11,476 nt of DNA from Thiobacillus sp. (GCA_024710445.1 JANJUT010000022.1:1-11476); one strand, 5' to 3'; positions 1 through 7,942 are shown, counted from the first letter of the stretch. Numbers and translations are program-made. The notes: generated from the letters alone by a model not told the origin.

Positions 1-1
1 G

Positions 2-1351
2 GTCAATCTGAGCTACAGCGGCACGGCGGCCAACGGCACCGATTTCACCGGCGTGGTCAGCGTAATCATCCCGGCCGGAGCGTCCTCCGCCAATTTCAGT
101 CTCGCCACCATCGATGATGCACTGGTCGAGACAGCCGAGAATCTGGTCGTCAGCATTGCCAGCGCAACGGGCGGCAATTTTGAAAGCCTGGCCGTCAGCG
201 GGACAAGCAGCAGCGTCAGCACGTCGATTACCGACAACGACACCACTACGCTCAGCGTGTCCAGCCCGACTGTCACGGAAAGCTCCGGCTATGCCCAATT
301 CACGGTCAGTCTGTCCAATGCCAGCAGCCAACCCACCACAGTCAATCTTGCGCTGACGAGCGGCAGCGCTATAAGCGGCAGCGACTTCGGGCCCGCGCTC
401 GAAGTTTCGACCGACGGCGGCGCGACCTGGATAGCCGCTACGGAAGCAACCTTCCCGGCCTACCAGACCAGCGTGCTGGTGCGCACGCCGATCACCAGCG
501 ACGCGCTGGACGAGGCCAACGAAACCTTCAGCCTGACTGCTACGCAAGCCGCAGGCATGGCAGTGACTAATCCGGGTGGTGTTGCCACGGGCGCGGCGAC
601 GATCACAGACGACGACGCGACGCCCAGCCTGTCGATCAACAACGTCACAGTGAACGAAGCCGCCGGCACCGCCACCTTTACCGTCACCCTGAGCGCAGCG
701 TCCGGCCAGACCGTGACGGTGAACTACGACACCAGCAATGGCACCGCGCTGAGCGGCGCAGGCAACGACTACACGGCCGCCAGCGGCATGCTCACCTTTG
801 CTCCGGGAATGACTAGCCAGACCATCACGGTTCCGATCCTGAACGACAACAGGTACGAAGGATCGGAAACCTTCAACGTCACCCTGAGCAGTGCGACCAA
901 CGCTACCCTTGCCACGGCAACCGGCGTCGGCACCATCCTCGACAACGGCACCGGCGCGGGCGGCACCGACAACGACATGCCAACGATCGCTGTTTCCAGC
1001 GTGAGCGTTGAGGAATCAGGTGGCTACGCCCAGTTCACGGTGAGCCTCAGCAATCCGAGCACGAGCCCGGTGGTGTTCACCCCCAGCCTCAGCAGCGGCA
1101 CCGCCACGATCGGCACAGACACCACCGCGGCCGGCACGCTCCAGGTCTCGACTGACAACGGCGCGACCTGGAGCACGGTCTCCGGCAACGTCAGCATGGC
1201 CGCGGGCAGCACCAGCGTTCTGCTGCACCTGGCCGTCACCAACGACACGACCGTCGAGGGATCCGAAAGCTTCACCCTCACGACCACCGTGGTCGGCGGC
1301 GGCACTGCCAACGGCTCGGCCTCCGGCACCGCGACGATCACCGATAACGAT
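2..1351 (+). repeat. Tandem Calx-beta / Ig-like adhesin modules
   Basis: Four protein-level modules are visible, each ending in an Asp-rich linker (ITDNDT, ITDDDA, ILDNG, ITDNDA). The first (2-241) and third (620-949) are Calx-beta-like, with the characteristic GSETFNVTL-type strand. The second (248-616) and fourth (980-1351) are more alike to each other: both carry ESxGYAQFTVSLSN near the start and STDxGATW in the middle. Codons differ between the copies, so the duplication is not recent. In the family such modules form a calcium-stiffened stalk. Confidence 0.8.
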
Positions 1352-4300
1352 GCCATCGTGGTGTCTGGCACCACCAGCGACGACGACGACGTCAACGAGA
1401 ATCGCGATGCGATTGCCGGCAACAACATCGTCCACACCGGCGTCATCAGCAACGTGGCGCCGAGCGTCACTCTGGCGATCAGCGATTCCGGCACCTCCGG
1501 CCTGACCTCCAATGGCGAAGCGGTTACCTATTCCTGGAACAGCGCGAGCCGCACGCTGACGGCAAGCAGCGCCAGCGGTACGGTATTCACCGTAACCCTG
1601 AACGCAGTGAACGATGGCTATACCTTCACGCAATTGCGCGGCATCGACCATGCGGTTCTGGCTGGTGAAAGCCAGAGCCTGAACATCCCGCTGACGCTGA
1701 TGGCGCTGGATGCGAACGGGAATCCATTCACAAGTTCGGTCTTCAACGTGACTGTAAGTGACGATGCACCATCCGTCTCCGGAAGCAAAACGATCACCAC
1801 GGAAAATGATGGCAGCTACGTAGAGTCCGGCTTCCTTGGCCAGGCAACGCTCTCTAACGACATCACGGCAGTCAGTTGGAACACGGCTGCGCTGCCTGCA
1901 CTGGTCTTTGATGGAAATCCGGTGCTCTACGTCGACAACGGCAACGGAACACTGACGGGACAGCTGGCCGATGGCACCTTGATTTTCCGCGCAACGATCA
2001 ACCCGAACATCGTCGATGCGAACAACCATCCACAATACAGTTTCGAACTGCTGAATACCCTGGGCCGCCTCGGCGTTGAAGGCTCAGAGAGCACTTACAC
2101 AGTGATCAGTGGCGGCAACATCAGCAACCTCGATCTCGGCTTCGGCGGCTACCTGGTCGACAGCATGACGGCCGTAGACGGGTCTGGCGTTTCGACCACC
2201 GTCAACACGAACAACAACTGGATCGGCCTCGGCGGTAACTGGTTCAATCCAGGCGAAAAACTGTTCATGGCCTTCACCGACGTGGCCGGAAACCCTGGTC
2301 AGGTTCGTGGCATGGACATACTCGTTGAAGGTCAGGGTAGCGCACCCTATACCCTCAATTGGAGTGTGACGGCGGCCATCGACTATTCGGGCAACACGAT
2401 CACCTACTCTGGTAGCGTCTCCGGCGTGGGCAACGCAGACGTACCTCTCAACATTCCCCTGACGGGCGGTGCTTTGTATTTCACCAATCTGCAGATCAGC
2501 GCGCCTGCGGGTTCAGGAGAATTCCGGATTGCCCTTTCGGCAATTTCGGCAAACGACTATTTCTCGGACATTCCGTTGGCCCTGGACTACACGCTCACCG
2601 ATGCCGATGGCGATACGGCAAGCGGGTTGATCGACGTGACCCTGATGTCAGGCAATGCAGCGCCATTCATTGGTACGTCAGCAGCCTCTGCCACGGTGTC
2701 GGAAGAAGGGCTGAACAATGGTCTGATAGACACGCTGGGTGCGCCGACCGACACCACCAATGCGACTGTAATGACCGGAAGCATGGCCATTTCCGACCCG
2801 GACGGCACTACGCCGACCGTGACGCTGTCCTGGCCGGGCACGCCACCTGCCCTGACCTCGGGCGGCGTGGCCGTCACCTGGACCGGCGCCGGCACCAACA
2901 CACTTGTCGGTAGCGCCGGCGGAGCCGAGGTTGTGCGGATTGCCATGACCGACAATGGCAACTACACGGTCACCTTGTCCAAAGCGATCGATCATGCGAC
3001 AGCCAACGTGGAGGATGTTCTCGCTTTCAATGTCCAGGTCAGCGCCACCGATGGCGTGGCAACCACGACCGGCACGCTCACTGTCAACATTGAGGACGAC
3101 AGTGCAACGGTCGGCAATCTCACTCAGGCTGTGACGGTTCCGCAGCAAAACACCAATCTTATGGTCATCCTGGATGTGTCGGGCAGCATGGGGGATCCCT
3201 CCGGCATCGCCGGACAAACCCGGTTGCAGGCCGCCAAGACTGCGATCAACCAGCTGATCGACAGCTACGATGGCTTGGGCAATGTGGCCGTCCGGGTGGT
3301 GTACTTCTCCACCACGGCGAACGCAAGCGGCAGCGTCTGGGTCGACGCCACCACCGGCAAGAGCCAGATCAATTCCCTGACCGCGGGCGGCTCCACCAAC
3401 TACGATGAAGCCCTGGGCGATGCGATTACCGCATTTGCCAACGCAGGAAAAATTGCCGGAGCGCAGAATGTGTCCTATTTCATCTCGGATGGTGAGCCAA
3501 CCCGCGGAGCAGGCAATACCAACCAGTTGACAGGAACCACAAACTCAACCAGTACGGACCTGGGAATTCAGGCAAGCGAGGAATCGACCTGGACAACCTT
3601 CCTCAATAACAATGAAGTTAAATCCTATGCGCTGGGAGTCGGCACCGGCCTGCCGGCCAATGCACAGACCTTGCTTAATCCGATCGCCTACGACGGAACC
3701 GGGGCCGGCGCCAACACCAATGCCGCGGTCGTGACCGATATGTCGCAGTTGTCGACGGTGCTCCAGGGCACGGTACCCCCGGCAACGACGGGCAACCTAC
3801 TGACTGGCAATGTCTCGTTTGGCAGTGGAGGGGGGGCGGATGGTGGGTACATGCCAGCTGTTTCGATCGATGGATCCACCTACACTTTCAATTCCGGAGC
3901 GGGCACGGTCTCGATCAGCGGATCGGGCGGCGCGGGGTATACCTACGATGGCACAACCCATGAACTGTCCATCACAACCTCCAAGGGTGGGATATTCGTG
4001 GTGGACATGGACGATGGACGTTATTCCTATACGCCCTCCGGCACCATGACCGGAACGGTCACTGAATCCATCGGATTCTCACTCACTGACGCAGATGGCG
4101 ATACCTCATCGGGCCTGCTGACCCTGAACGTGTCGCGCGAAGGCAGCACCCTGACTGGAACCAGCGGGGCAGATACGCTCACGGGCACCACCGGCGCCGA
4201 CACGCTCATTGGCGGCGCCGGCAACGATACCCTGTCCGGCCTGATCGGTGGAGACACGTTCACTTGGCGCCTCAGTGATCGTGGCACGACGGGCACCCCC

Positions 4301-4600
4301 GCACGAGACACGGTCACCGATTTTGATCAGGCGATCAATAGCGACAAGATCGACCTGCGCGATCTATTACAAGGGGAGTTGCATAGCGGAACAGATGTGG
4401 GCAATCTGGCGAATTACCTGCACTTCAACTACGACTCGGCCACCAACTCGACAGTGATCGAAGTGAAATCACAGGGAGCTGCCATGTCCGGCCCAGACCA
4501 GATCATCAACCTGAGTAGTATCGACCTGGTCACGGGTAGCACGTCCGATCATCAGATCATTCAGGACCTGCTCTCCAAAGGCAAGCTGATCACCGACTGA
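2..4600 (+). CDS. Giant LapA-like RTX adhesin, type I secreted (C-terminal part; 5' end outside window)
   Basis: The frame is open from the left edge, so this is a partial gene; 1532 residues are visible and the GTG at 53 is only an internal Val codon. In order: a partial Calx-beta module (2-241), alternating Calx-beta/Ig-like modules (248-1351), a VCBS or T1SS-143-like repeat (about 1355-1774), a non-repetitive segment (about 1780-2648), another T1SS-143-type repeat (2649-3108), a VWA domain (3110-3775), a further T1SS-143-like repeat (3776-4141), RTX nonapeptides (4142-4264) and a C-terminal domain of the type I secretion kind ending LITD. There are almost no cysteines and many Asp/Gly/Thr residues, as in secreted calcium-dependent adhesins. 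Family knowledge: such proteins mediate biofilm attachment and are retained by an N-terminal plug that LapG cleaves; that part is not visible here. The nearby lapG, lapD and TolC-type genes support the assignment. The exact ligand is unknown. Confidence 0.93.
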   Translation, partial: VNLSYSGTAANGTDFTGVVSVIIPAGASSANFSLATIDDALVETAENLVVSIASATGGNFESLAVSGTSSSVSTSITDNDTTTLSVSSPTVTESSGYAQFTVSLSNASSQPTTVNLALTSGSAISGSDFGPALEVSTDGGATWIAATEATFPAYQTSVLVRTPITSDALDEANETFSLTATQAAGMAVTNPGGVATGAATITDDDATPSLSINNVTVNEAAGTATFTVTLSAASGQTVTVNYDTSNGTALSGAGNDYTAASGMLTFAPGMTSQTITVPILNDNRYEGSETFNVTLSSATNATLATATGVGTILDNGTGAGGTDNDMPTIAVSSVSVEESGGYAQFTVSLSNPSTSPVVFTPSLSSGTATIGTDTTAAGTLQVSTDNGATWSTVSGNVSMAAGSTSVLLHLAVTNDTTVEGSESFTLTTTVVGGGTANGSASGTATITDNDAIVVSGTTSDDDDVNENRDAIAGNNIVHTGVISNVAPSVTLAISDSGTSGLTSNGEAVTYSWNSASRTLTASSASGTVFTVTLNAVNDGYTFTQLRGIDHAVLAGESQSLNIPLTLMALDANGNPFTSSVFNVTVSDDAPSVSGSKTITTENDGSYVESGFLGQATLSNDITAVSWNTAALPALVFDGNPVLYVDNGNGTLTGQLADGTLIFRATINPNIVDANNHPQYSFELLNTLGRLGVEGSESTYTVISGGNISNLDLGFGGYLVDSMTAVDGSGVSTTVNTNNNWIGLGGNWFNPGEKLFMAFTDVAGNPGQVRGMDILVEGQGSAPYTLNWSVTAAIDYSGNTITYSGSVSGVGNADVPLNIPLTGGALYFTNLQISAPAGSGEFRIALSAISANDYFSDIPLALDYTLTDADGDTASGLIDVTLMSGNAAPFIGTSAASATVSEEGLNNGLIDTLGAPTDTTNATVMTGSMAISDPDGTTPTVTLSWPGTPPALTSGGVAVTWTGAGTNTLVGSAGGAEVVRIAMTDNGNYTVTLSKAIDHATANVEDVLAFNVQVSATDGVATTTGTLTVNIEDDSATVGNLTQAVTVPQQNTNLMVILDVSGSMGDPSGIAGQTRLQAAKTAINQLIDSYDGLGNVAVRVVYFSTTANASGSVWVDATTGKSQINSLTAGGSTNYDEALGDAITAFANAGKIAGAQNVSYFISDGEPTRGAGNTNQLTGTTNSTSTDLGIQASEESTWTTFLNNNEVKSYALGVGTGLPANAQTLLNPIAYDGTGAGANTNAAVVTDMSQLSTVLQGTVPPATTGNLLTGNVSFGSGGGADGGYMPAVSIDGSTYTFNSGAGTVSISGSGGAGYTYDGTTHELSITTSKGGIFVVDMDDGRYSYTPSGTMTGTVTESIGFSLTDADGDTSSGLLTLNVSREGSTLTGTSGADTLTGTTGADTLIGGAGNDTLSGLIGGDTFTWRLSDRGTTGTPARDTVTDFDQAINSDKIDLRDLLQGELHSGTDVGNLANYLHFNYDSATNSTVIEVKSQGAAMSGPDQIINLSSIDLVTGSTSDHQIIQDLLSKGKLITD
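3110..3775 (+). other. Von Willebrand factor A domain with intact MIDAS, inside the adhesin
   Basis: The metal-ion-dependent adhesion site is complete. DVSGS (DxSxS) lies at 3173-3187, the Thr of GGSTN at 3395-3397, and the Asp of ISDGEP at 3488-3490. The hydrophobic strand LMVIL precedes the first motif, as expected for a Rossmann-like VWA fold. VWA domains near the C-terminus are common in LapA-type adhesins and bind protein or surface ligands through a divalent metal. Whether this copy is needed for adhesion is inference. Confidence 0.9.
4142..4264 (+). repeat. RTX calcium-binding nonapeptide repeats
   Basis: About four consecutive repeats fit GGxGxDTLxG: GTSGADTLT, GTTGADTLI, GGAGNDTLS and GLIGGDTFT. 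Only the third is fully canonical. RTX repeats fold into a calcium-bound beta-roll after export and sit just before the C-terminal type I secretion region, as here. The array is short compared with RTX toxins, which is usual for LapA-type adhesins. Confidence 0.88.
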
Positions 4601-4605
4601 ACAAA

Positions 4606-4631
4606 CCCGACCCACTTTCAAGCGGGTCGGG
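4606..4631 (+). terminator. Hairpin after the adhesin gene (possible weak terminator)
   Basis: A perfect 8-bp stem (CCCGACCC at 4606-4613 with GGGTCGGG at 4624-4631) encloses a 10-base loop, starting 6 bases after the adhesin stop. It is followed by CTTA rather than a T run, so it may stop transcription only in part, or protect the 3' end of the mRNA. The ribosome-binding site of the next gene begins about 7 bases after the stem, so read-through into that gene is plausible. Confidence 0.5.
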
Positions 4632-4650
4632 CTTACTGGAGAAACCACGA

Positions 4651-4974
4651 ATGCCTTATGTGAAGCGCGACGAACAGGGCCGGATCATCGCGGTCAGCCT
4701 GCAGCCCGGAGAAGGCATGATCGAACTGCCCTCCTGTTCACCCGAACTGCTGGCGTTCATGCACAAGATGGGGGTGGAAGAGAGCACACTCCAGCAATCC
4801 GACATGCGGCTGGTGCGGGTGCTGGAGGATTTGATCGATTTGCTGATTTCGCGCGACTTGATCCGCTTCACCGACTTGCCGCTCCCGGCACAGGAGAAAC
4901 TGATGGAGCGTCGTTCAATGCGTCAATCCCTGGGTGCGCTCGATCTGCTCGGCGGGGCCAACGAGACGATTTAA
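4651..4974 (+). CDS. Small conserved protein of unknown function (family often mislabelled 'tryptophan synthase beta-like')
   Basis: A 107-residue soluble, acidic protein with no signal peptide or membrane segment. The ATG at 4651 has a GGAG ribosome-binding site at 4638-4641, 9 bases upstream. It begins MPYVKRDEQGRIIAVS, and the central helix-rich part has SDMRLVRVLEDLIDLLI followed by RFTDLPLPAQEKL. From memory this matches a proteobacterial family of about 110 residues carried in databases under a 'tryptophan synthase subunit beta like' label. It is far too short to be TrpB and shows none of its PLP-binding features. It lies 50 bases after the adhesin on the same strand, so co-transcription by read-through is possible. 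Role unknown; a link to adhesion rests only on position. Confidence 0.82.
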   Translation: MPYVKRDEQGRIIAVSLQPGEGMIELPSCSPELLAFMHKMGVEESTLQQSDMRLVRVLEDLIDLLISRDLIRFTDLPLPAQEKLMERRSMRQSLGALDLLGGANETI

Positions 4975-4998
4975 CGCGCGCTCAATGCTGGCAACGCA

Positions 4999-5033
4999 CT
5001 GACGCGCAGCCATGAAGGCTGCGTCAGCGTTTT
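4999..5033 (+). terminator. Rho-independent terminator of the adhesin/small-gene unit
   Basis: The arms CTGACG-CG-CAGCC (4999-5011) and GGCTGCGTCAG (5017-5027) pair over 11 bp with a 2-base bulge and a 5-base loop. A CG and four Ts (5030-5033) follow. It lies 24 bases after the small gene's stop and touches the stop codon of the convergent lapD, so it insulates the two converging units. The opposite strand lacks a T tail after the stem, so it should act mainly on + strand transcripts. Confidence 0.72.
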
Positions 5034-6949
5034 CAGGCAAGCACGATGGCCGGTCCGGTCATGCCGTCGAATCCCAGTTCCTGCAAGCATCCCACCTCAC
5101 GCTGGCTCAGCACGCCCTCGGCGATGGTCATCATGCCCATGGTGTGTGAAATCGTGCACAGGCCGCGCAGGAAGGTCTGGTTGCCGGGATTCTGGTCGAT
5201 ATCACGAATGATCGCGCTATCAATCTTCAGATAATCAAGACCCACGTCATAGAGTTCGCCAATATGGCAAATCTGGTTGCCCACATGCTCCAGGCCAATC
5301 TTGCAGCCAAGCGATTTAAGCGCTTCGCAAAACACGCGAAACTCACGGGCATGCCGGTAGGCGACAAACTCGGGAATATCGATCCAGAGTTTTTTCGCCA
5401 CCTGCGGATGGTGCTTGAGCGCCTGGTAATAGCGTGACGTCAGCATCGGGTCACATACGGACTGCGGCGATACATTGATGCACAAAGGGCCATCATTTTC
5501 TTCCAGCCAGCTCAGGGAATGTTCAAACACCGCTTCATCAATGCGCTCGGTCAGCCCCAGGCGACTCGACCACGGCATGAACTCCTGCGCCGACATCCAC
5601 AGTGAGCTCTGGATGATCTGCATTCGTGCCGGGGCCTCGTAGTGAATCAGTTCGCCCTTCCCGTTCAAAACCGGGTAAGTCGCAAACTGGACCCGCTTCA
5701 GATTCAAGGCGGTTTCGATCAGAACTTCCCATGCTGCAACCAAACTGGCTGCCGGCTTCCACTCGACGTTGAGTTCGCCAGCTTCAACCGCACTGCCGCC
5801 TTCCTGCTCTGCGCGGTTCAAGGCCATGTCGGCACGCGACAGCACCTGGGAGATTGGGTCATCGTGCCGGTACACCGCCGCCCCCAGCAGCACGGTGTGC
5901 TCCGATGTCGTGCTGGGATCGCTGATCGACAAGCGCACGCGCGCATAAATCTTCTGCGTAAGTTCATCAAGCGATTCCACGTCCGGCGCCAACACTGCAA
6001 AATCGGCACCATTCAGGCGACCGATCAGGCAGGGCTCATCCGGGCAAGACTCCTCCAGCGCACCCGCCACCCGTTTCAGCAACACATCCGTGGCTTCACG
6101 ACCCAGTTGCCTGTTCAACTGGATGAGCTCAGGCAAACGCAGAATGAATAGCGCACCGGCTGGCGGTGAATTCTCGTCCTCCAGCTCGGACTGAACTTTC
6201 TTCAGGAAATGTTCGCGGTTCAGCAAGCCGGTCAGCGCATCATGCTGCGCATCGCGGCGCAGTTGTTCCAGACGTGCCGATTCCTCATCGAGCATGCCGC
6301 GCACCTGCCCGGACAGCGCATTCATGGCTCGCACCACGCTGCGGAATTCCCGCGTGCGCGGCTCCTTGATGGTGATGAATCGACGTGCTCCAATCGCCTC
6401 GGCCTGCTTCACCACTTCCTTCAGTGGCCGCGCAATGGCACGCAGGATTACCGTCCCGATCACGCCACTCACAAACGCGCTGAACAAAAACCAGTAGAGT
6501 AATCTGAGGTTGCCGCGCCACAGGGCCTGGTAGGCATAACGATTCTGGCTCACCACGGTCAGTTTTCCATATTGCCGCCAGCCATCCTGCACCAGGGCAA
6601 CGCCTGGGTCGGTGCGCAGGGGAATCAGGCGCACGAACCAGGCAGGCACCGTATCGGCCACTGCATCGCTCATCTGTTCCACCATGACCTTGCCAGTCGG
6701 TGAAGTGAGCCTGATGCTCTGGTAGTGTCCAATATCGAATTGTGCGGAGATCAGCAATTCAATCAGGACCGGGTCTTTTTCGATCTGCGACATCGACAGG
6801 GCCAGCGAATTGGCGTTGTCGATATTTTTCAGCCGCAGCTGATCTTCAAGATAGGTTTTTGCGGACCATGCGCTGACCAGAAAACTGATCCCGAAGGCAA
6901 TGGTCATGATGGCCGCGATAGCCAGCCAGAGTTGCTTGGTTAGAGACAT
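5033..6949 (-). CDS. lapD: LapD: inner-membrane c-di-GMP receptor controlling adhesin release
   Basis: A 638-residue protein (P. fluorescens LapD is of similar size). Residues ~8-29 form a first membrane helix. Residues 30-148 are a periplasmic LapD/MoxY-type sensor with GW at 123-124, where family members have the Trp that contacts LapG. Residues ~149-169 are a second helix, followed by HAMP (~170-222), GGDEF-like (~236-385) and EAL-like (~400-638) domains. Both enzyme motifs are degenerate: the GGDEF signature reads NGADF (313-317), EAL reads EAP (438-440), and DDFGTG reads EHVGNQ (554-559). This fits a c-di-GMP-binding receptor with no synthase or phosphodiesterase activity. I chose the ATG at 6949 (MSLTKQLW, with AGGGA just upstream) because an upstream in-frame extension overlaps the end of lapG and lacks membrane-protein character. 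It lies 25 bases after lapG, likely in one operon. Family role: c-di-GMP-bound LapD sequesters LapG in the periplasm. Confidence 0.95.
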   Translation of the reverse strand: MSLTKQLWLAIAAIMTIAFGISFLVSAWSAKTYLEDQLRLKNIDNANSLALSMSQIEKDPVLIELLISAQFDIGHYQSIRLTSPTGKVMVEQMSDAVADTVPAWFVRLIPLRTDPGVALVQDGWRQYGKLTVVSQNRYAYQALWRGNLRLLYWFLFSAFVSGVIGTVILRAIARPLKEVVKQAEAIGARRFITIKEPRTREFRSVVRAMNALSGQVRGMLDEESARLEQLRRDAQHDALTGLLNREHFLKKVQSELEDENSPPAGALFILRLPELIQLNRQLGREATDVLLKRVAGALEESCPDEPCLIGRLNGADFAVLAPDVESLDELTQKIYARVRLSISDPSTTSEHTVLLGAAVYRHDDPISQVLSRADMALNRAEQEGGSAVEAGELNVEWKPAASLVAAWEVLIETALNLKRVQFATYPVLNGKGELIHYEAPARMQIIQSSLWMSAQEFMPWSSRLGLTERIDEAVFEHSLSWLEENDGPLCINVSPQSVCDPMLTSRYYQALKHHPQVAKKLWIDIPEFVAYRHAREFRVFCEALKSLGCKIGLEHVGNQICHIGELYDVGLDYLKIDSAIIRDIDQNPGNQTFLRGLCTISHTMGMMTIAEGVLSQREVGCLQELGFDGMTGPAIVLA

Positions 6950-6974
6950 GAGATTTCCCTGTTCAAGTAGTGTT

Positions 6975-7655
6975 TCATTCGATTCCTTCTTCGCGCATCC
7001 GGGCAAGCACAGCCTGCCACTTTGATAGCCGCTGCGAGGCGTTGCCTCGCGGCGCCACACCGCCCACCCACAGGCCCTCGGCATTAAAGCCAAAGATTGT
7101 GATCAGGTCGGAGCGGCGAGAAGCAGGCCGTATATCTGAAATCAGGTTATCCAGCACCAATGGCTCATCATCCGGGGCAGGATAATAGCTCAGGACCATA
7201 TGGGCCTGGACGACGGTACTTTGCGGTCCGCCAATGCGGGCCTTGACGTAGGTGAGCCGAAGCTTCTCGGGTGCAACCCCCAGCAACTTCAGCGTCACAT
7301 ATTTGGCAATCGCAAAATCCTCGCAGTCGCCCTGGGCACGCCCCAGCGTTTCAAGTGGCGTCGCCCAGTAATCCGGCTTGCCCCAAATGTCACTGTCGTC
7401 GCCAAAACGGGTTCTGCGATTGAAGAAATCATTGACCCGGCGCAGTTTGATCGCATCGGGCTGGCCGGCAGCCTGGCTCAGCACATCGCGCCATGCGGCC
7501 ACCGAAGCTGCGCCCGAATCGCCATAGCGCTGGCTGGCCAGCAACAACAGTCGATCAATATCGGCATTTGCCAGGGCAAGGCCTGCGCTGCAGATCAAAA
7601 AAACAATCGCTTTGAATAAGCCGGGGATTTCGGCGAGCCGTCGATATATCGACAT
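6975..7655 (-). CDS. lapG: LapG: periplasmic calcium-dependent cysteine protease that releases the adhesin
   Basis: A 226-residue protein of the transglutaminase-like LapG family (peptidase C93, formerly DUF920). A hydrophobic N-terminal segment (residues ~14-29, ending GLALA-NA) looks like a Sec signal, placing the enzyme in the periplasm. The catalytic triad is visible as C111 in GDCEDFAI, H152 in QAHMVLSYY and D169 in LVLDN. The acidic residues D110 and E112 flanking the Cys correspond to calcium ligands in characterised LapG. The family cleaves the N-terminal retention region of LapA-type adhesins at an Ala-Ala-Gly-type site; the substrate here is presumably the adhesin at the left of the window. 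The ATG at 7655 directly follows an in-frame TAA, so no longer form is possible. The ribosome-binding site is weak (AGG about 12 bases away), which may mean low expression. It precedes lapD on the same strand. Confidence 0.95.
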   Translation of the reverse strand: MSIYRRLAEIPGLFKAIVFLICSAGLALANADIDRLLLLASQRYGDSGAASVAAWRDVLSQAAGQPDAIKLRRVNDFFNRRTRFGDDSDIWGKPDYWATPLETLGRAQGDCEDFAIAKYVTLKLLGVAPEKLRLTYVKARIGGPQSTVVQAHMVLSYYPAPDDEPLVLDNLISDIRPASRRSDLITIFGFNAEGLWVGGVAPRGNASQRLSKWQAVLARMREEGIE

Positions 7656-7920
7656 TTATTGATTCGGCCTGATGAAGTTTGAAGCGATATTGAAGGCCGA
7701 CTTGCCCCGGCTGTGTAAGACAGTGCGGGAGGACGAATCAATAAGCACTAAAAACAGCGTTTTATTGAGGCGGCCCCACGAACTGAGCGACTCAAGGCAA
7801 CGCAAGAAACATTTTACGGTTTCAAACATCAGCTGGCCGCCCAATAAGCGGCGATCCCGCGGATGGCAGGCTTTGATAATGCTTTCAAAGCGCCCACCCA
7901 GCAAGAAACGATACGACTCA

Positions 7921-7942
7921 ACTGGCAGAAACTCCTGCCAGT
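7921..7942. repeat. Perfect inverted repeat (8-bp arms, 6-base spacer)
   Basis: ACTGGCAG at 7921-7928 is mirrored by CTGCCAGT at 7935-7942 with AAACTC between them. It lies 180 bases before the TolC-type start and 266 bases before the lapG start. It could be an operator for a dimeric regulator or an RNA hairpin. No T run follows on either strand, so a terminator is unlikely. Confidence 0.55.

Noticed and set aside
1016..2035. 339-codon open frame on the - strand opposite the adhesin
   Set aside because: It lies inside a clearly coding adhesin region, and its Arg/Gly/Ala/Val-rich translation resembles no protein family. It is best explained as a codon-bias shadow.
6950..7093. Longer lapD reading frame starting upstream at 7093
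   Set aside because: The extra 48 residues would overlap the end of lapG and are not LapD-like. The ATG at 6949 has a ribosome-binding site and gives the usual N-terminal membrane helix.
7656..7904. 82-codon - strand frame ending directly before the lapG ATG
   Set aside because: It starts at TTG without a ribosome-binding site and has no recognisable character. It is simply the upstream continuation of the lapG frame beyond a TAA.
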